Assembly (NCBI RefSeq): GCF_005116645.1
Contig: NZ_SWCM01000005.1
Coordinates: forward strand, 124,001 to 188,000
Length of the DNA: 64,000 bases
DNA from: Desulfopila sp. IMCC35006
GTDB lineage: Bacteria; Desulfobacterota; Desulfobulbia; Desulfobulbales; Desulfocapsaceae
Direction of reading: 5' to 3'
Positions 54,894 through 63,814 of this stretch are shown here, piece after piece. A program made the position numbers and the translations under genes. The notes below the pieces were generated by a model, which was given only the letters and a program-made list of their open reading frames with translations, had not been told where the DNA came from and searched no databases. Each line of letters begins with the position of its first letter. Position 1 is the first letter of the stretch.

Positions 54894-56636
54894 ATGGACA
54901 GCATGTCAGCCCCAGGTCACTCTCTCTTCCCTGAGCTTATGAAGAATAAACAAAACATCCCCGGCTTCCGGTCTATTCGTAATCGGATTCTATTTTTCTC
55001 AATTCTGGTCACCATGATCCCTTCATTGGGAATGGGCTGGTTCTGGTATGACCTGAGCCACAAGGCCACAACCGAGAAAGTTGAAAAAAATCTGGTTAAT
55101 GCAGCCGAAATCGCTGAACGTGAAACCAACCTGTGGTTCAAGGAGCGAAATTACGATCTGCGTGTTTTCGCCAACTCGTTTGTCGTCCTCGACAATTTAA
55201 AGCAATACCTAGCAGCAAACGAAGACAAAATACCAAATGAGGCAACATCATCATCATCATCGTATCTGCGCGTAATCAGCACGTATCTGACTCTTATCAG
55301 AAATCAATTCACGAATTACCAACGCTTACTGGTGCTCGACAGCGAGGGGCAAATCCTGGCCGCCTCAGACACATCCGATAAGAATCGCCCGGTCGCCCTG
55401 CCTGAAAACTGGAAAAGCCAGATCGACAAGTCACCTTTTTTTACGGGAGAGGCATATTTTATTGAAGGTGAGCCCTCACCCATGATCGTTGTCGGCGTTC
55501 CTGTTTTTTTGGAGCAAAGCTCCACCCAGCTTGGATTTTTTGTCATGGAGGTACGGCTGCAGGGGCTGCTGCCGCATCTCAAGGCCGCTCTATCAGGAAT
55601 GACCACCGGAACGGTCATTCTGCTTAACAGAGAAGGTCGCTCTCTTTTGTCCACGGCCTCGCCAGAAAATCATACAGAAACGACCAGCACCTCGGTTCAG
55701 GGAGTGGACCTGTTCAGCAATCCACACCACCTTCATGACTTCATTGATGACCGGAATGTGCGGGTTGTTGGTCTCGCGACTGCTTTTACCGATCTTCCAA
55801 TGGGGCTCCTCATTACCGAAAACTACGACAGTGTCTTTGCCGGGCTGATGCAGGCACGCGATCAAATCGTTTTAATTACCTTTTTCCTCACCATACTCAT
55901 CGGCTCTACTGCGACCCTCATCGCCAGTCAGATCATCATCCCACTCAAATCCTTAACCAACGGTGTGTTGCGGGTTGCCGACGGAGATCTGGATGTCTCC
56001 GTCGCTATACATAGAAATGACGAACTCGGCATTGTCACCGGGATGTTTAATCAGATGGTGTGTCGATTGAAGGAGAATCAGGTTGCGCTTGAGCAATTAG
56101 CCACAACCGATCCGCTTACCGGACTGGCAAATCGGAAGCAGATCATGGCGGATCTGGCGACCAATTTTGCAAATTATCGCAGATATAGATCGGAATTTTC
56201 CATCCTGATGATTGATATCGATTATTTCAAATCAATCAATGATACCCATGGACATCTGGCGGGTGATTCCGTTCTGATTCAACTCGCCCGCATTCTCAAG
56301 GATTCCTTGCGTATTGTGGACAGTGCCGGACGCTACGGGGGCGAGGAATTCTTTGTCATCCTGGGAAAAACCGACATTCATGAGGGCCTGCAGACTGCCG
56401 AGCGGATCCGGCAGGCGGTGGACCAGCATATCTTTACCTGGAAAGAGTTGTCTCTGCATATCACCATCAGTGTCGGATTAACCGGAGTCACAGAGGAAGA
56501 CAAGGATGGTATCAGCATGATCGGCAGGGCGGATAACGCCTTGTATGCCGCCAAAGAGGCAGGTCGAAACCGGATTTTCCTGGCTTCGGACAATGCATCG
56601 ATCTCCTCTCATGTCGATCAGGATGAGCCCGAATGA
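54894..56636 (+). CDS. Membrane diguanylate cyclase (dCache-HAMP-GGDEF)
   Basis: The 580-residue protein has TM1 (about 28-48), a periplasmic Cache-type sensor (about 60-315), TM2 (about 321-346), HAMP (to about 398) and a GGDEF domain from TTDPLTGLANRK (404). The active site is GGEEF near 481 and is preceded by RIVD, exactly five residues before it, so the product-inhibition (I) site is intact. It should make cyclic di-GMP on an external signal. The nearest possible effector in the window is the PilZ-like gene at 14.9 kb. It ends 8 bases from the converging SH3 gene. The ribosome site is weak. Confidence 0.9.
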   Translation: MDSMSAPGHSLFPELMKNKQNIPGFRSIRNRILFFSILVTMIPSLGMGWFWYDLSHKATTEKVEKNLVNAAEIAERETNLWFKERNYDLRVFANSFVVLDNLKQYLAANEDKIPNEATSSSSSYLRVISTYLTLIRNQFTNYQRLLVLDSEGQILAASDTSDKNRPVALPENWKSQIDKSPFFTGEAYFIEGEPSPMIVVGVPVFLEQSSTQLGFFVMEVRLQGLLPHLKAALSGMTTGTVILLNREGRSLLSTASPENHTETTSTSVQGVDLFSNPHHLHDFIDDRNVRVVGLATAFTDLPMGLLITENYDSVFAGLMQARDQIVLITFFLTILIGSTATLIASQIIIPLKSLTNGVLRVADGDLDVSVAIHRNDELGIVTGMFNQMVCRLKENQVALEQLATTDPLTGLANRKQIMADLATNFANYRRYRSEFSILMIDIDYFKSINDTHGHLAGDSVLIQLARILKDSLRIVDSAGRYGGEEFFVILGKTDIHEGLQTAERIRQAVDQHIFTWKELSLHITISVGLTGVTEEDKDGISMIGRADNALYAAKEAGRNRIFLASDNASISSHVDQDEPE

Positions 56637-56643
56637 ATCCCGG

Positions 56644-57423
56644 TTATTTGACAGGTTTGCAAACTGGAAGAGTTTTTTCAGGAACGGCCAGTAAGGAATA
56701 ATGGATCCAGCCCTTTTGCCCATTGTTGATCATCACTTTAATCCAGTCACCTTGAGACCCGCTGGCGGTAACCGGTGTCCCCGGAGTCAGGGTCCCTAAG
56801 ACTTTTCCGCGTTCGCTGGGCTCTTTGCGAATATTGCTTCGTTTTGCTAAATGAAGATTCAGGGGGAGGATGAAATCTGCATAGGGACTCTCTTCCATCT
56901 TCTTGCTCAAGGCTCTTTTGTTCTGTATAGTCTGGGTCAATTCCATCGCCTGGGACGCTCGAGAATAGGCAGCCTCGTCATTGCCTCGCTCAAGCTCAAC
57001 CTTGCTCTCGGCGATGAAACGATCGACCTGCACAAAGATGGGCTGCTCGCTGTCTAAGGCGCGTTCCTTTGCAGCATTACTATCCGTCTCCACCTCAGCC
57101 AGATAGGTCACCACCTCAACCCTGGTTTTGGGTGCAGGTTTTCTTGCCTTGGTCTGGGAGATCTCCTGGGCAAGATGTTCCTGCGTGACTTTTATCCTGT
57201 CGATTTCCGTCTGTTTCTCCACTAACTTCATCTGCAAGCTGGCGGTTACGACATTCTCTTCGGCAAGTTCGGCCGCCAATTGGCTGTTTTTCTCTTGCAA
57301 CAGATTGTTTTGAGAAAGCAGCTCCGCTTCTTTCATTGATGAACAACCAAAGAGCAGGGTAGCCACCATAAAAAGCAGGAAAACTGTCAGGGAGTTGGAT
57401 GAGAGTTGTTTGTTTCGCAGCAT
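56644..57423 (-). CDS. SH3-domain lipoprotein with coiled coil
   Basis: The 259-residue protein, from the ATG at 57423, has a lipoprotein signal with LLFGCSS. A long coiled coil follows (EAELLSQNNLLQEKNSQLAA..., to about 95), then a helical region with SPYADFILPL, and a bacterial SH3 domain at the end (KRSNIRKEPSERGKVLGTLTPG, then GDWIKVMINNGQKGWIHYSLL). SH3b domains bind cell-wall peptides or act as adaptors. The frame is open 33 codons further upstream, but the chosen start begins the signal peptide. It overlaps the preceding short gene region. Confidence 0.75.
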   Translation of the reverse strand: MLRNKQLSSNSLTVFLLFMVATLLFGCSSMKEAELLSQNNLLQEKNSQLAAELAEENVVTASLQMKLVEKQTEIDRIKVTQEHLAQEISQTKARKPAPKTRVEVVTYLAEVETDSNAAKERALDSEQPIFVQVDRFIAESKVELERGNDEAAYSRASQAMELTQTIQNKRALSKKMEESPYADFILPLNLHLAKRSNIRKEPSERGKVLGTLTPGTPVTASGSQGDWIKVMINNGQKGWIHYSLLAVPEKTLPVCKPVK

Positions 57424-57511
57424 GAACCTTTTACAGCAGGTGCAAACAGCAACGCGCTTCATTACGGCAATGTTTGTTACCTGCAGCATATACTTTTCGC
57501 CTTGAATCTTC

Positions 57512-57841
57512 CTAATCAGCAAGAAGTGCCTGCGCAGCCTGGGGGGTGAAATGAGCCTGGGCAGATAACGCGGCTTTACTATTTGTCATGATTTTTTTCA
57601 TGACATCCTGCAATACTTTATCCGCCGAGTTGTTATCGAGCGCAACAGGGCCAGCAGTTTTTTCTGAATTTTGGATACTGCCTGGCTCAGTGAGTGTGAC
57701 ATTGTCACTGAATTTCGCAATTTCACTCGCAGAAAGAAGACCACCCTTCCTCTTTTCTGATTGTTCCACACCAGTTCCAGAATTTTGATTATTGCCTTGA
57801 TTTGCTTTTAAAGTGTTATTTGTGATTGATGATAAGGACAT
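57512..57841 (-). CDS. Hypothetical protein, 109 residues
   Basis: CTGGAGG stands before the ATG at 57841. The protein is polar and Asn/Ser/Gln-rich at the start (LKANQGNNQNSGTG), then has a helical part with LSASEIAKFSDNV and ends with QAHFTPQAAQALLAD. No signal peptide or membrane helix is seen. I do not recognise the family. It lies upstream of the SH3 lipoprotein on the same strand with 88 bases between them. Confidence 0.5.
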   Translation of the reverse strand: MSLSSITNNTLKANQGNNQNSGTGVEQSEKRKGGLLSASEIAKFSDNVTLTEPGSIQNSEKTAGPVALDNNSADKVLQDVMKKIMTNSKAALSAQAHFTPQAAQALLAD

Positions 57842-58049
57842 GGTTGCCTCCAGATATTTATAATCATCGACATGCATCGATATTTGCGCTTCTTAATACT
57901 CAATCGACAGAAATGCACAATTGATTAAGTAAAATCTAGCCCCTCACCAGAAGGTCCTCATTTTACTCCCCCTCGTGAGGGGATGATTGCCCTGGAGATG
58001 CAACGAAATTTCTGATGGCAAATGTATCTCAGGATCTCTCGTTTATTAT

Positions 58050-60002
58050 TTATCGCTCGCACAACCAGTAAAAACCAAATCCCGGAATCACCAGGCTGTT
58101 TTTGAAAATATCCGGGTGTGTCCCTTGATACAGGTCAACCAGCGGACGATATTTCGCCCCCCAGCTCCCCAGATCATCCAGGTTGAGATGCTGCGGCTGG
58201 TTGCTGAAGTTGGCAATCACCAGGACCTGTTCGGTTGGTTTCTGGATGTGGTAACGGCCGAACACAAACAGATGTGGGTTTTCGACCTCGATCAGTTCGC
58301 GATTGTTGAAATCGGCAAAGACTTCGATTTCTTTGCGGATAGCAATCATCCGTTTTAATGCACTGAAAACGCCATACTCGACGGTACCGGGCGTGTTCCT
58401 CAGTTCTGCTTTCTCCCAGTCAATTGATGGCCGGTGTACCCAGCGTGTATCGCCCTTTTTATAGGGATCATCCCGGTAGGAATCATCGTTCAGGGTGCCG
58501 ATTTCATCCCCGTAGTAAAGCAGCGGGATGCCGCCAAATGACAAAATCATGCTGTGCAGCAGCAGAATCAGCTTGACAGCATCATCGACTGCTTTGTTAT
58601 CGCCGATTTCAAGCGCATGTTCGAGTCCCACCAGGGAGGCAAGAGAACCGGAGATACGTGCGTCGCCGGTCTTGGCATTCTGTCCGAACGGGAGCCCCCG
58701 GGCATGGGATTTCTCAAACTTGCCCGTGAAATAATCGATCAGAAATTTACGGTGCCGGGCCGGTTCGTAATCGCAGAGAAGAATATCCCGGTCATCAAAC
58801 CCCAATCCTATATCATCGTGGCAGCGGACATAATTCAACCAGGTAGCCCGATCCAGTTTGACCGGCAGGCTTTTAATTCCATGATTGAGCAGACATGCAT
58901 TTTTGGTTGCCACGGCATCCCAAAGCAGCGCCATGAACGTAGCGTTGTAGGCAATTTCACACTCTTTGGCGATGACTGCATCCTCGCCGAAATATTTAAT
59001 AACTTCCACCGGTGCGACAATCGCCTCGGCTATAAAGACCACGCCCGGTGCGGTGACCTGGCAGCAGTCCTTCAGCAGCTGCAGGATCAAATGTGCTTCA
59101 CGCTCATTCTGACAGGTACTGCCAATTTTTTTCCAGAGAAAGGCCACCGCGTCGAGCCGCAGAATATCGGCCCCCTGGTTGGCCCAGAAGAGGATGATAT
59201 TCAGCATTTCGATAAAAACCGATGGATTGCTATAGTTGAGATCCCACTGAAAATCATTGAAGACGGTCATAACCCAGCGGCCCATTTCTTCACTCCAGGT
59301 GAAATTACCAGGCGCCGTTTCCGGAAAGATTTCAGGCATGGTCTGATCAAACATATCGGGAACATTACGGGTTTCAAAGGTGTAGTAATAGTCCTGGTAT
59401 TTCTTCTCGCCGGCCTTGGCCCGCTTCGCCCAGTAATGCATGTTGGAAGTGTGATTGACGACAACATCGAGCACCAGCAGAATGTCGCGTTTTTTCATCT
59501 CAGCGGCAAGCTGCTGAAGGTCCTCCAACGTGCCAACTTCCGGGTTGATCTCACGAAAATCACTGACCGCATAGCCGCCGTCGCTGCTCCCCTCGGGACA
59601 ACGCAGTATCGGCATTACATGCACCAGGTTCACCCCCAGCTCCTGAAAATAGTGCAACCGCTCCTGCAGCCCCTGCAGGTTGCCGGCGAACCCCTTGCAG
59701 TAAAGGGCCATCCCGATCCATTGCTGACTGAGAAACCAGTTGTAATCCTTTTCCCGGGCAAGGTCGAGCTGGCGCAGTTTTTCCGGGCGCTTTATATAAT
59801 GCTGGGCCATGGTTTCGACCAGTTGCTGCGCCTGTTCAGCAAAATCCTCCCTCTCTCCGTAGAGGGTATGAAACAGTGAGTGGATTCCGTAAAAATTCGC
59901 CCCTAGGCGGGTGTAGAAATGGCGCAAATCCTGCTCAGAGATCTCCGGTTTGATGTCGTTGAGAATGTCGTTCAGAAGAGTATGGGATACCTGTTCGTAC
60001 AT
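58050..60002 (-). CDS. Amylosucrase (GH13)
   Basis: Amylosucrase splits sucrose and adds the glucose to an alpha-1,4-glucan. The 650-residue protein has the N-terminal helical domain of the GH13_4 group and then the barrel: LDVVVNHTS, the nucleophile in ADILRLDAVAFLWK (about 283), the acid in VVFIAEAIV (about 326), and YVRCHDDIGLGFDDRD with the third carboxylate. GIPLLYYGDEIGTLNDD and a C-terminal beta domain end it. Together with glk, zwf and pgl it suggests glucan use or storage. Sucrose-specific residues cannot be fully checked by eye, so a related sucrose hydrolase is possible. Confidence 0.88.
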   Translation of the reverse strand: MYEQVSHTLLNDILNDIKPEISEQDLRHFYTRLGANFYGIHSLFHTLYGEREDFAEQAQQLVETMAQHYIKRPEKLRQLDLAREKDYNWFLSQQWIGMALYCKGFAGNLQGLQERLHYFQELGVNLVHVMPILRCPEGSSDGGYAVSDFREINPEVGTLEDLQQLAAEMKKRDILLVLDVVVNHTSNMHYWAKRAKAGEKKYQDYYYTFETRNVPDMFDQTMPEIFPETAPGNFTWSEEMGRWVMTVFNDFQWDLNYSNPSVFIEMLNIILFWANQGADILRLDAVAFLWKKIGSTCQNEREAHLILQLLKDCCQVTAPGVVFIAEAIVAPVEVIKYFGEDAVIAKECEIAYNATFMALLWDAVATKNACLLNHGIKSLPVKLDRATWLNYVRCHDDIGLGFDDRDILLCDYEPARHRKFLIDYFTGKFEKSHARGLPFGQNAKTGDARISGSLASLVGLEHALEIGDNKAVDDAVKLILLLHSMILSFGGIPLLYYGDEIGTLNDDSYRDDPYKKGDTRWVHRPSIDWEKAELRNTPGTVEYGVFSALKRMIAIRKEIEVFADFNNRELIEVENPHLFVFGRYHIQKPTEQVLVIANFSNQPQHLNLDDLGSWGAKYRPLVDLYQGTHPDIFKNSLVIPGFGFYWLCER

Positions 60003-60044
60003 ATCTGCCTTAAAATGTATTATTGCGGTTTTAATCGAAGAACC

Positions 60045-60872
60045 TTAACTGACTCTATGCACCTGCGGTTTGTCTCTCTTGATCGTTCTCTCATATTGTA
60101 TGGCCGGATAACCAAAGCCCATCACATAGCCGATCTGGTGGTCCTCCGGAATACCGAGCTTCTTTTTCAGCGCCGGGACAAGCTCGGAAATAGTCAGCAT
60201 CGCCAGACCATTCCAGATTGTACCTATGCCATAGGTCTGGGCATAGAGCTCAAAGGTGGTCAGGGCAATAAGACAATCCTGCAAAGGTGCGGCGTTTTCC
60301 TGAGGAGCAGAAACAACCAGCAGGTGCGGCGCTCCCCGAAAGAGGATATCGGTGCCGGAATTCTTCCAGGCCTTGATAATATCGACGAACATTTCCATCC
60401 CTTCCGGCAGCTTTTTCTCTTCGATCAGTTTTTCCAGGCCATCAATAGCCTCTTCCCGCAGATCGTAGACAACGCCCTTATCGTCGACCAGCGTATAGAG
60501 CAGCTGCCGATCGTTATGGCCGCTGGGCGCATGACTGGCAACTTCAATGAGTTTGTCGATAAGTTGCGGATCGAGATTTTCATCCTGATAATTCCGCACG
60601 GACCGCCGCCCCTTGATGAGCATTTCCAGCTGCTCCGGCTTGGTCACTTGTTCCGAGGCCAGCACCAATCCTTCCTGTGGGCCATAACCATGAATGGAGA
60701 CAGAGCCTTCACTGCAGATCGCCACACAATGCATGCAGCGTATACAGAACTGCTCCAGGTCCGGGGCAATGGTCGGAATACCTGTTTCCATGCTGATAAT
60801 CATGGCCGGACAATCGGAGGCGCATTGTCCACAGCCGATACAGGTTTCCACATCAATGGTAAAGTCGATCAT
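60045..60872 (-). CDS. Ferredoxin-nitroreductase fusion
   Basis: The 275-residue protein starts with two [4Fe-4S] sets (CIGCGQCASDCP and CIRCMHCVAICS). A nitroreductase FMN domain follows (about 75-275; KGRRSVRNYQDENLD, ASHAPSGHNDRQLLYTLV, GIGTIWNGLAML, YVMGFGYPAIQYER). Such fusions occur widely in anaerobes; the natural substrate is unknown. AAAGGAA before the ATG at 60872 fixes the start. The intergenic DNA upstream has a fragment of the GGCGTCGTAAAAA repeat and palindromic copy 2. Confidence 0.9.
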   Translation of the reverse strand: MIDFTIDVETCIGCGQCASDCPAMIISMETGIPTIAPDLEQFCIRCMHCVAICSEGSVSIHGYGPQEGLVLASEQVTKPEQLEMLIKGRRSVRNYQDENLDPQLIDKLIEVASHAPSGHNDRQLLYTLVDDKGVVYDLREEAIDGLEKLIEEKKLPEGMEMFVDIIKAWKNSGTDILFRGAPHLLVVSAPQENAAPLQDCLIALTTFELYAQTYGIGTIWNGLAMLTISELVPALKKKLGIPEDHQIGYVMGFGYPAIQYERTIKRDKPQVHRVS

Positions 60873-60957
60873 ATATTTCCTTTTAGGGCGTCGTAAAAAC
60901 TCTTCATTTGCCCCCAGGGGCACTTCCCTCGGGGCGCTTTCTTTTTTCTTTTTTATG

Positions 60958-61128
60958 GTAATTAACCACTAAACCTCAGCTATATGGGGATATGAGGTGC
61001 CCTTTGCACGGGACACCATGAACCCATCCCTGGGGGCTTGACCGCAGCCATCCAGGCTGCGGGACACCCGCGCAAAAGGCACCTCATATCGCTTTGGATC
61101 TTTTCAGCTGAGCTTTAGTGGTAAGCAC
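60958..61128. repeat. Long-stem palindromic element, copy 2
   Basis: It is nearly the same as the element at 47.07 kb: ACCACTAAACCTCAGCTATA at the left, GGATATGAGGTGCCCTTTGC in the stem, the CCCATCCCTGGGGGCTT core with GCAGCC-ATCCA-GGCTGC, and AGCTGAGCTTTAGTGGTAA at the right. It ends 6 bases before the fabI stop. Confidence 0.85.
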
Positions 61129-61133
61129 ATTTT

Positions 61134-61946
61134 TTATTGTACTGCTTTGGTAACAATTTCTTTATCAAAATAGTTCACCGCCATCCCGGCATCGATGACA
61201 ATGGTCTGGCAGTTGATGCCGGAGGCCCTGGCCGAAAGCAGGAAGGCGGCGGTGTCGGCCACTTCCCGGGTCTCCAGGGCTTTTTTTCTCAGCGTCGCTT
61301 TTTCGGCAAAGAGATAACTGTCGATATATCCGGGAATTCCGGCGGAGGCGGAGGTCTTCAAAAGACCGGGTGCCACTGCGTTAAAGCGTACCCGGGAAAA
61401 CTCCGCGAAACTCTTGGCCAGAAAACACAGTGACGAGTCCAAAGCGGCTTTGATCGGCGCCATATAGCCGTAGTTCTCTGCGGCCATGCGGGTGGTGGAG
61501 ATGGTTATCGTCACCATCGAACCATCTTTTGCCAGAAGCTGTTTAAAATGGTTGGCAATACTGATAAACGAAAAACAGGAGACATTTATCGCCTGGAGAA
61601 AATCGTCTTTTCGCGTCTCATGAAATGGTTTCATGCCATCCGAATAGTTGGCAAAGGCAATGGAATGGACAATGCCGTCAATTCTTTTGCCCTTTGCAAC
61701 ACCGATTGCCGCACCGATCTCATCGCGCACCCGGATTATATTATGTTCGTCTTCCACATCACAGATAAAAACCGGGGATGCGGGAAATAGTTTACGGGCA
61801 TTGACCGCGCGCTCTTCCGATCTGACCACATGAATTACCTCGGCACCCTCTTCCACGAGGGTCCGGGCGATGGCACAGGCCACGGACTTTTTATTGGCCA
61901 GCCCGAAAACTACAAAGATTTTATTTTCTACTCCAAGAAAACTCAT
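61134..61946 (-). CDS. fabI: Enoyl-[acyl-carrier-protein] reductase FabI
   Basis: The 270-residue SDR-type enzyme reduces enoyl-ACP with NADH in fatty-acid synthesis. It has the FabI-type start [25 protein letters not shown], the block HSIAFANYS and the catalytic Y-x6-K as [14 protein letters not shown]. The family's end QTIVIDAG.A is present. The order fabI then a nitroreductase downstream suggests no shared operon, as a palindromic repeat separates them. MenA lies upstream on the same strand. Confidence 0.88.
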   Translation of the reverse strand: MSFLGVENKIFVVFGLANKKSVACAIARTLVEEGAEVIHVVRSEERAVNARKLFPASPVFICDVEDEHNIIRVRDEIGAAIGVAKGKRIDGIVHSIAFANYSDGMKPFHETRKDDFLQAINVSCFSFISIANHFKQLLAKDGSMVTITISTTRMAAENYGYMAPIKAALDSSLCFLAKSFAEFSRVRFNAVAPGLLKTSASAGIPGYIDSYLFAEKATLRKKALETREVADTAAFLLSARASGINCQTIVIDAGMAVNYFDKEIVTKAVQ

Positions 61947-61979
61947 ACTCTCTCATCTCTCTTATCTATCCAAAAAGAA

Positions 61980-62900
61980 TCAGCTGATGCGAACCATCAG
62001 GCCGGCACCAAACAGCAGACTGTAAATAAGCGACAACCTGGCGGTACCGGCCAGTAATTCATTCAATTGGGCGCCCTGTTCTTCGGTTATTCTTTTGGCC
62101 AGCTGCCAGGCTTGGGGACCGGTTACCAGCGGCAGCAGCACAAGGGCGTCGGCAAGGCCAAGCGACATTATTACCGGCAGAAACAGATAGCTCAACAGCA
62201 GCAGCAGTTTAAATTCGATAATCGTCCGCCTGCGGCCCAGAAATACTGCCAGGGTATTTTTACCCGCCTTGCGATCGGTATCGATATCCCGCAGGTTATT
62301 GACCACAATGATGGCGGTAACAAGCAGTCCGGGCGGTACCGATGCCAGCATTGCCAGCAGACTCACCCGTCCGGCCTGGATAAAATACGTCCCGCCTACC
62401 GCCACCAGGCCAAAAAAGATAAAAACAAACAGCTCCCCCAGTCCATTGGAGGCAAGAGGAAAAGGTCCCCCGCTGTAGGCCAGTGCTGCCAGCACCGAGA
62501 CCGTGCCGATGATCACGATCGGCCAACCACCTGCCTGGGCCAGATAAAGAAAAATCAAGACCGCAAGAAACAGGCAGAAGATCATACCTCGTTTCACCTC
62601 AGCCGGCGAGATCAGGCCGCTCTGCGTAACCCGTACCGGCCCCAGGCGCTCCTCGGAGTCAATGTTATTTTTGAAATCAAAATAATCATTGGCCAGATTA
62701 ACCCCGATCTGCAGCAACATGGCACCAAGCAGACAACACAAAGCCGGGACAAAGGCAAATTTCCCATCACTTGCGGCGACTGCACACCCCACCGCCACCG
62801 GCCCCACCGCCGCCGGCAGGGTCTTCGGTCGGATGGCCATCAGCCAGAGCCTGAATTTAGCGGGAGTGTTTTTTTCTTTCATTTTATTTTCTATTTTCAT
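61980..62900 (-). CDS. menA: 1,4-dihydroxy-2-naphthoate prenyltransferase
   Basis: MenA joins the prenyl tail to dihydroxynaphthoate in menaquinone synthesis. The 306-residue protein is a UbiA-type membrane enzyme with about nine helices. The first aspartate motif is NLANDYFDFKNNID and the second is NNLRDIDTDRKAGKNT. KPKTLPAAVGPVAVG-type start (IRPKTLPAAVGPV) is typical of MenA. It matches the need of a fumarate-reducing or sulfate-reducing anaerobe for menaquinone. An ATG six codons later (MKEKNTP) may be the true start. A TATATCATT-stem repeat fills the space upstream. Confidence 0.88.
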   Translation of the reverse strand: MKIENKMKEKNTPAKFRLWLMAIRPKTLPAAVGPVAVGCAVAASDGKFAFVPALCCLLGAMLLQIGVNLANDYFDFKNNIDSEERLGPVRVTQSGLISPAEVKRGMIFCLFLAVLIFLYLAQAGGWPIVIIGTVSVLAALAYSGGPFPLASNGLGELFVFIFFGLVAVGGTYFIQAGRVSLLAMLASVPPGLLVTAIIVVNNLRDIDTDRKAGKNTLAVFLGRRRTIIEFKLLLLLSYLFLPVIMSLGLADALVLLPLVTGPQAWQLAKRITEEQGAQLNELLAGTARLSLIYSLLFGAGLMVRIS

Positions 62901-62915
62901 GATGGCAAAGTAAAA

Positions 62916-63050
62916 AACTTCATATGCGAGGCGTAAGATTTTTATATCATTTCGGCGTACTAAAGTACGTCGTAATGATATAAAAATTGCAACAACGACA
63001 CAGACGAAGATTTCTATGCCCTTTGGGTAATTTTTACGACGCCATCACTC
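62916..63050. repeat. TATATCATT-stem hairpin repeat
   Basis: TTTTTATATCATT-T-CGGCGTAC pairs with GTACGTCGTAATGATATAAAAA around a TAAA loop. This is followed by a conserved-looking stretch ending ATTTTTACGACGCCATCACTC. From memory such sequences recur in deltaproteobacterial genomes. A piece of the same end (GGCGTCGTAAAAACT) is at about 60887-60901. The stop codon of the ABC permease lies inside this element. Confidence 0.6.
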
Positions 63051-63797
63051 GATAAACAGGTGTTTGCTGACCTTTAGTTCTATAGCATAAATGGCAAAAT
63101 AGAGCATCACTCCCAAGAGCCCCATGCCCATAATGCCGGTATACATTTCCGGATAGAGCAGCACCTGATATGTTTCAATCACTATGTAATAGCCAAGCCC
63201 ATAGCTCGTCAAAGACTGTTCGGCAATAAACAGTACCGCCACCGCCGTGCCGACCGAGATCCGCAGGGCGGTCAATACCGCCGGCAGCGACGCCGGCAGA
63301 TAGACATACCGGAACAGGGCCCGGCGCCCGGCGCCAAGGGATTTGACGGAGAGGATCAACTCCTTTTTCAATCCCGATGCTTCATCACGCACCACCACCA
63401 GAATCTGGAAAAAAATAATTATGGCGATGAGGGTGATTTTAGAAAAATCGCTGATGCCCATCAGCACATAAATAACCGGCAGAAAGATGATCTTGGGAAT
63501 GGGATAGATAATGGCTATCAGCGGGCTCAGGATCCTGTCCAGTTGCGGCATCTGCCCAAGCGCCAGTCCCAGCGGCGCCGCAAAGAGGGTGGCGAGAAAG
63601 ACAGCGGCCAGAACCCGGCCGGCCGACGCCAGAAAATGCAAGCCCAGTTCACCGGTGATATGCGCGAAAAAGAGCGGCACCACCACGATCGGCGAAGGAA
63701 GAATAGGCCGATTTATAAGCATGGCCGCGAGCTGCCAGAGGCAGAAAAACATCACAATCCCGATAAGGGTACTGAGCAGGGTCGCTTTTTTCTTCAT
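63045..63797 (-). CDS. ABC transporter permease, TauC/SsuC family
   Basis: The 250-residue protein, from the ATG at 63797 with GGGAGG upstream, has about six membrane helices. The permease-ATPase coupling loop follows the TauC/SsuC type (LSVKSLGAGRRALFRYVYLPASLPAVLTALRISVGTAVAVL). These transporters import sulfonates, nitrate, thiamine precursors or similar. The ATPase gene lies directly upstream on the same strand, and the binding-protein gene is probably beyond the window. Confidence 0.88.
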   Translation of the reverse strand: MKKKATLLSTLIGIVMFFCLWQLAAMLINRPILPSPIVVVPLFFAHITGELGLHFLASAGRVLAAVFLATLFAAPLGLALGQMPQLDRILSPLIAIIYPIPKIIFLPVIYVLMGISDFSKITLIAIIIFFQILVVVRDEASGLKKELILSVKSLGAGRRALFRYVYLPASLPAVLTALRISVGTAVAVLFIAEQSLTSYGLGYYIVIETYQVLLYPEMYTGIMGMGLLGVMLYFAIYAIELKVSKHLFIE

Positions 63798-63814
63798 GGT
63801 CGTAAGCGCCTCCC

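Noticed and set aside
58554-59879. Long plus-strand open frame (441 codons)
   Set aside because: Antisense to the amylosucrase gene, with no protein-family signal.
62067-62936. Plus-strand open frame rich in Q, H and R
   Set aside because: Antisense to menA; the composition reflects the reverse reading of membrane-helix codons.
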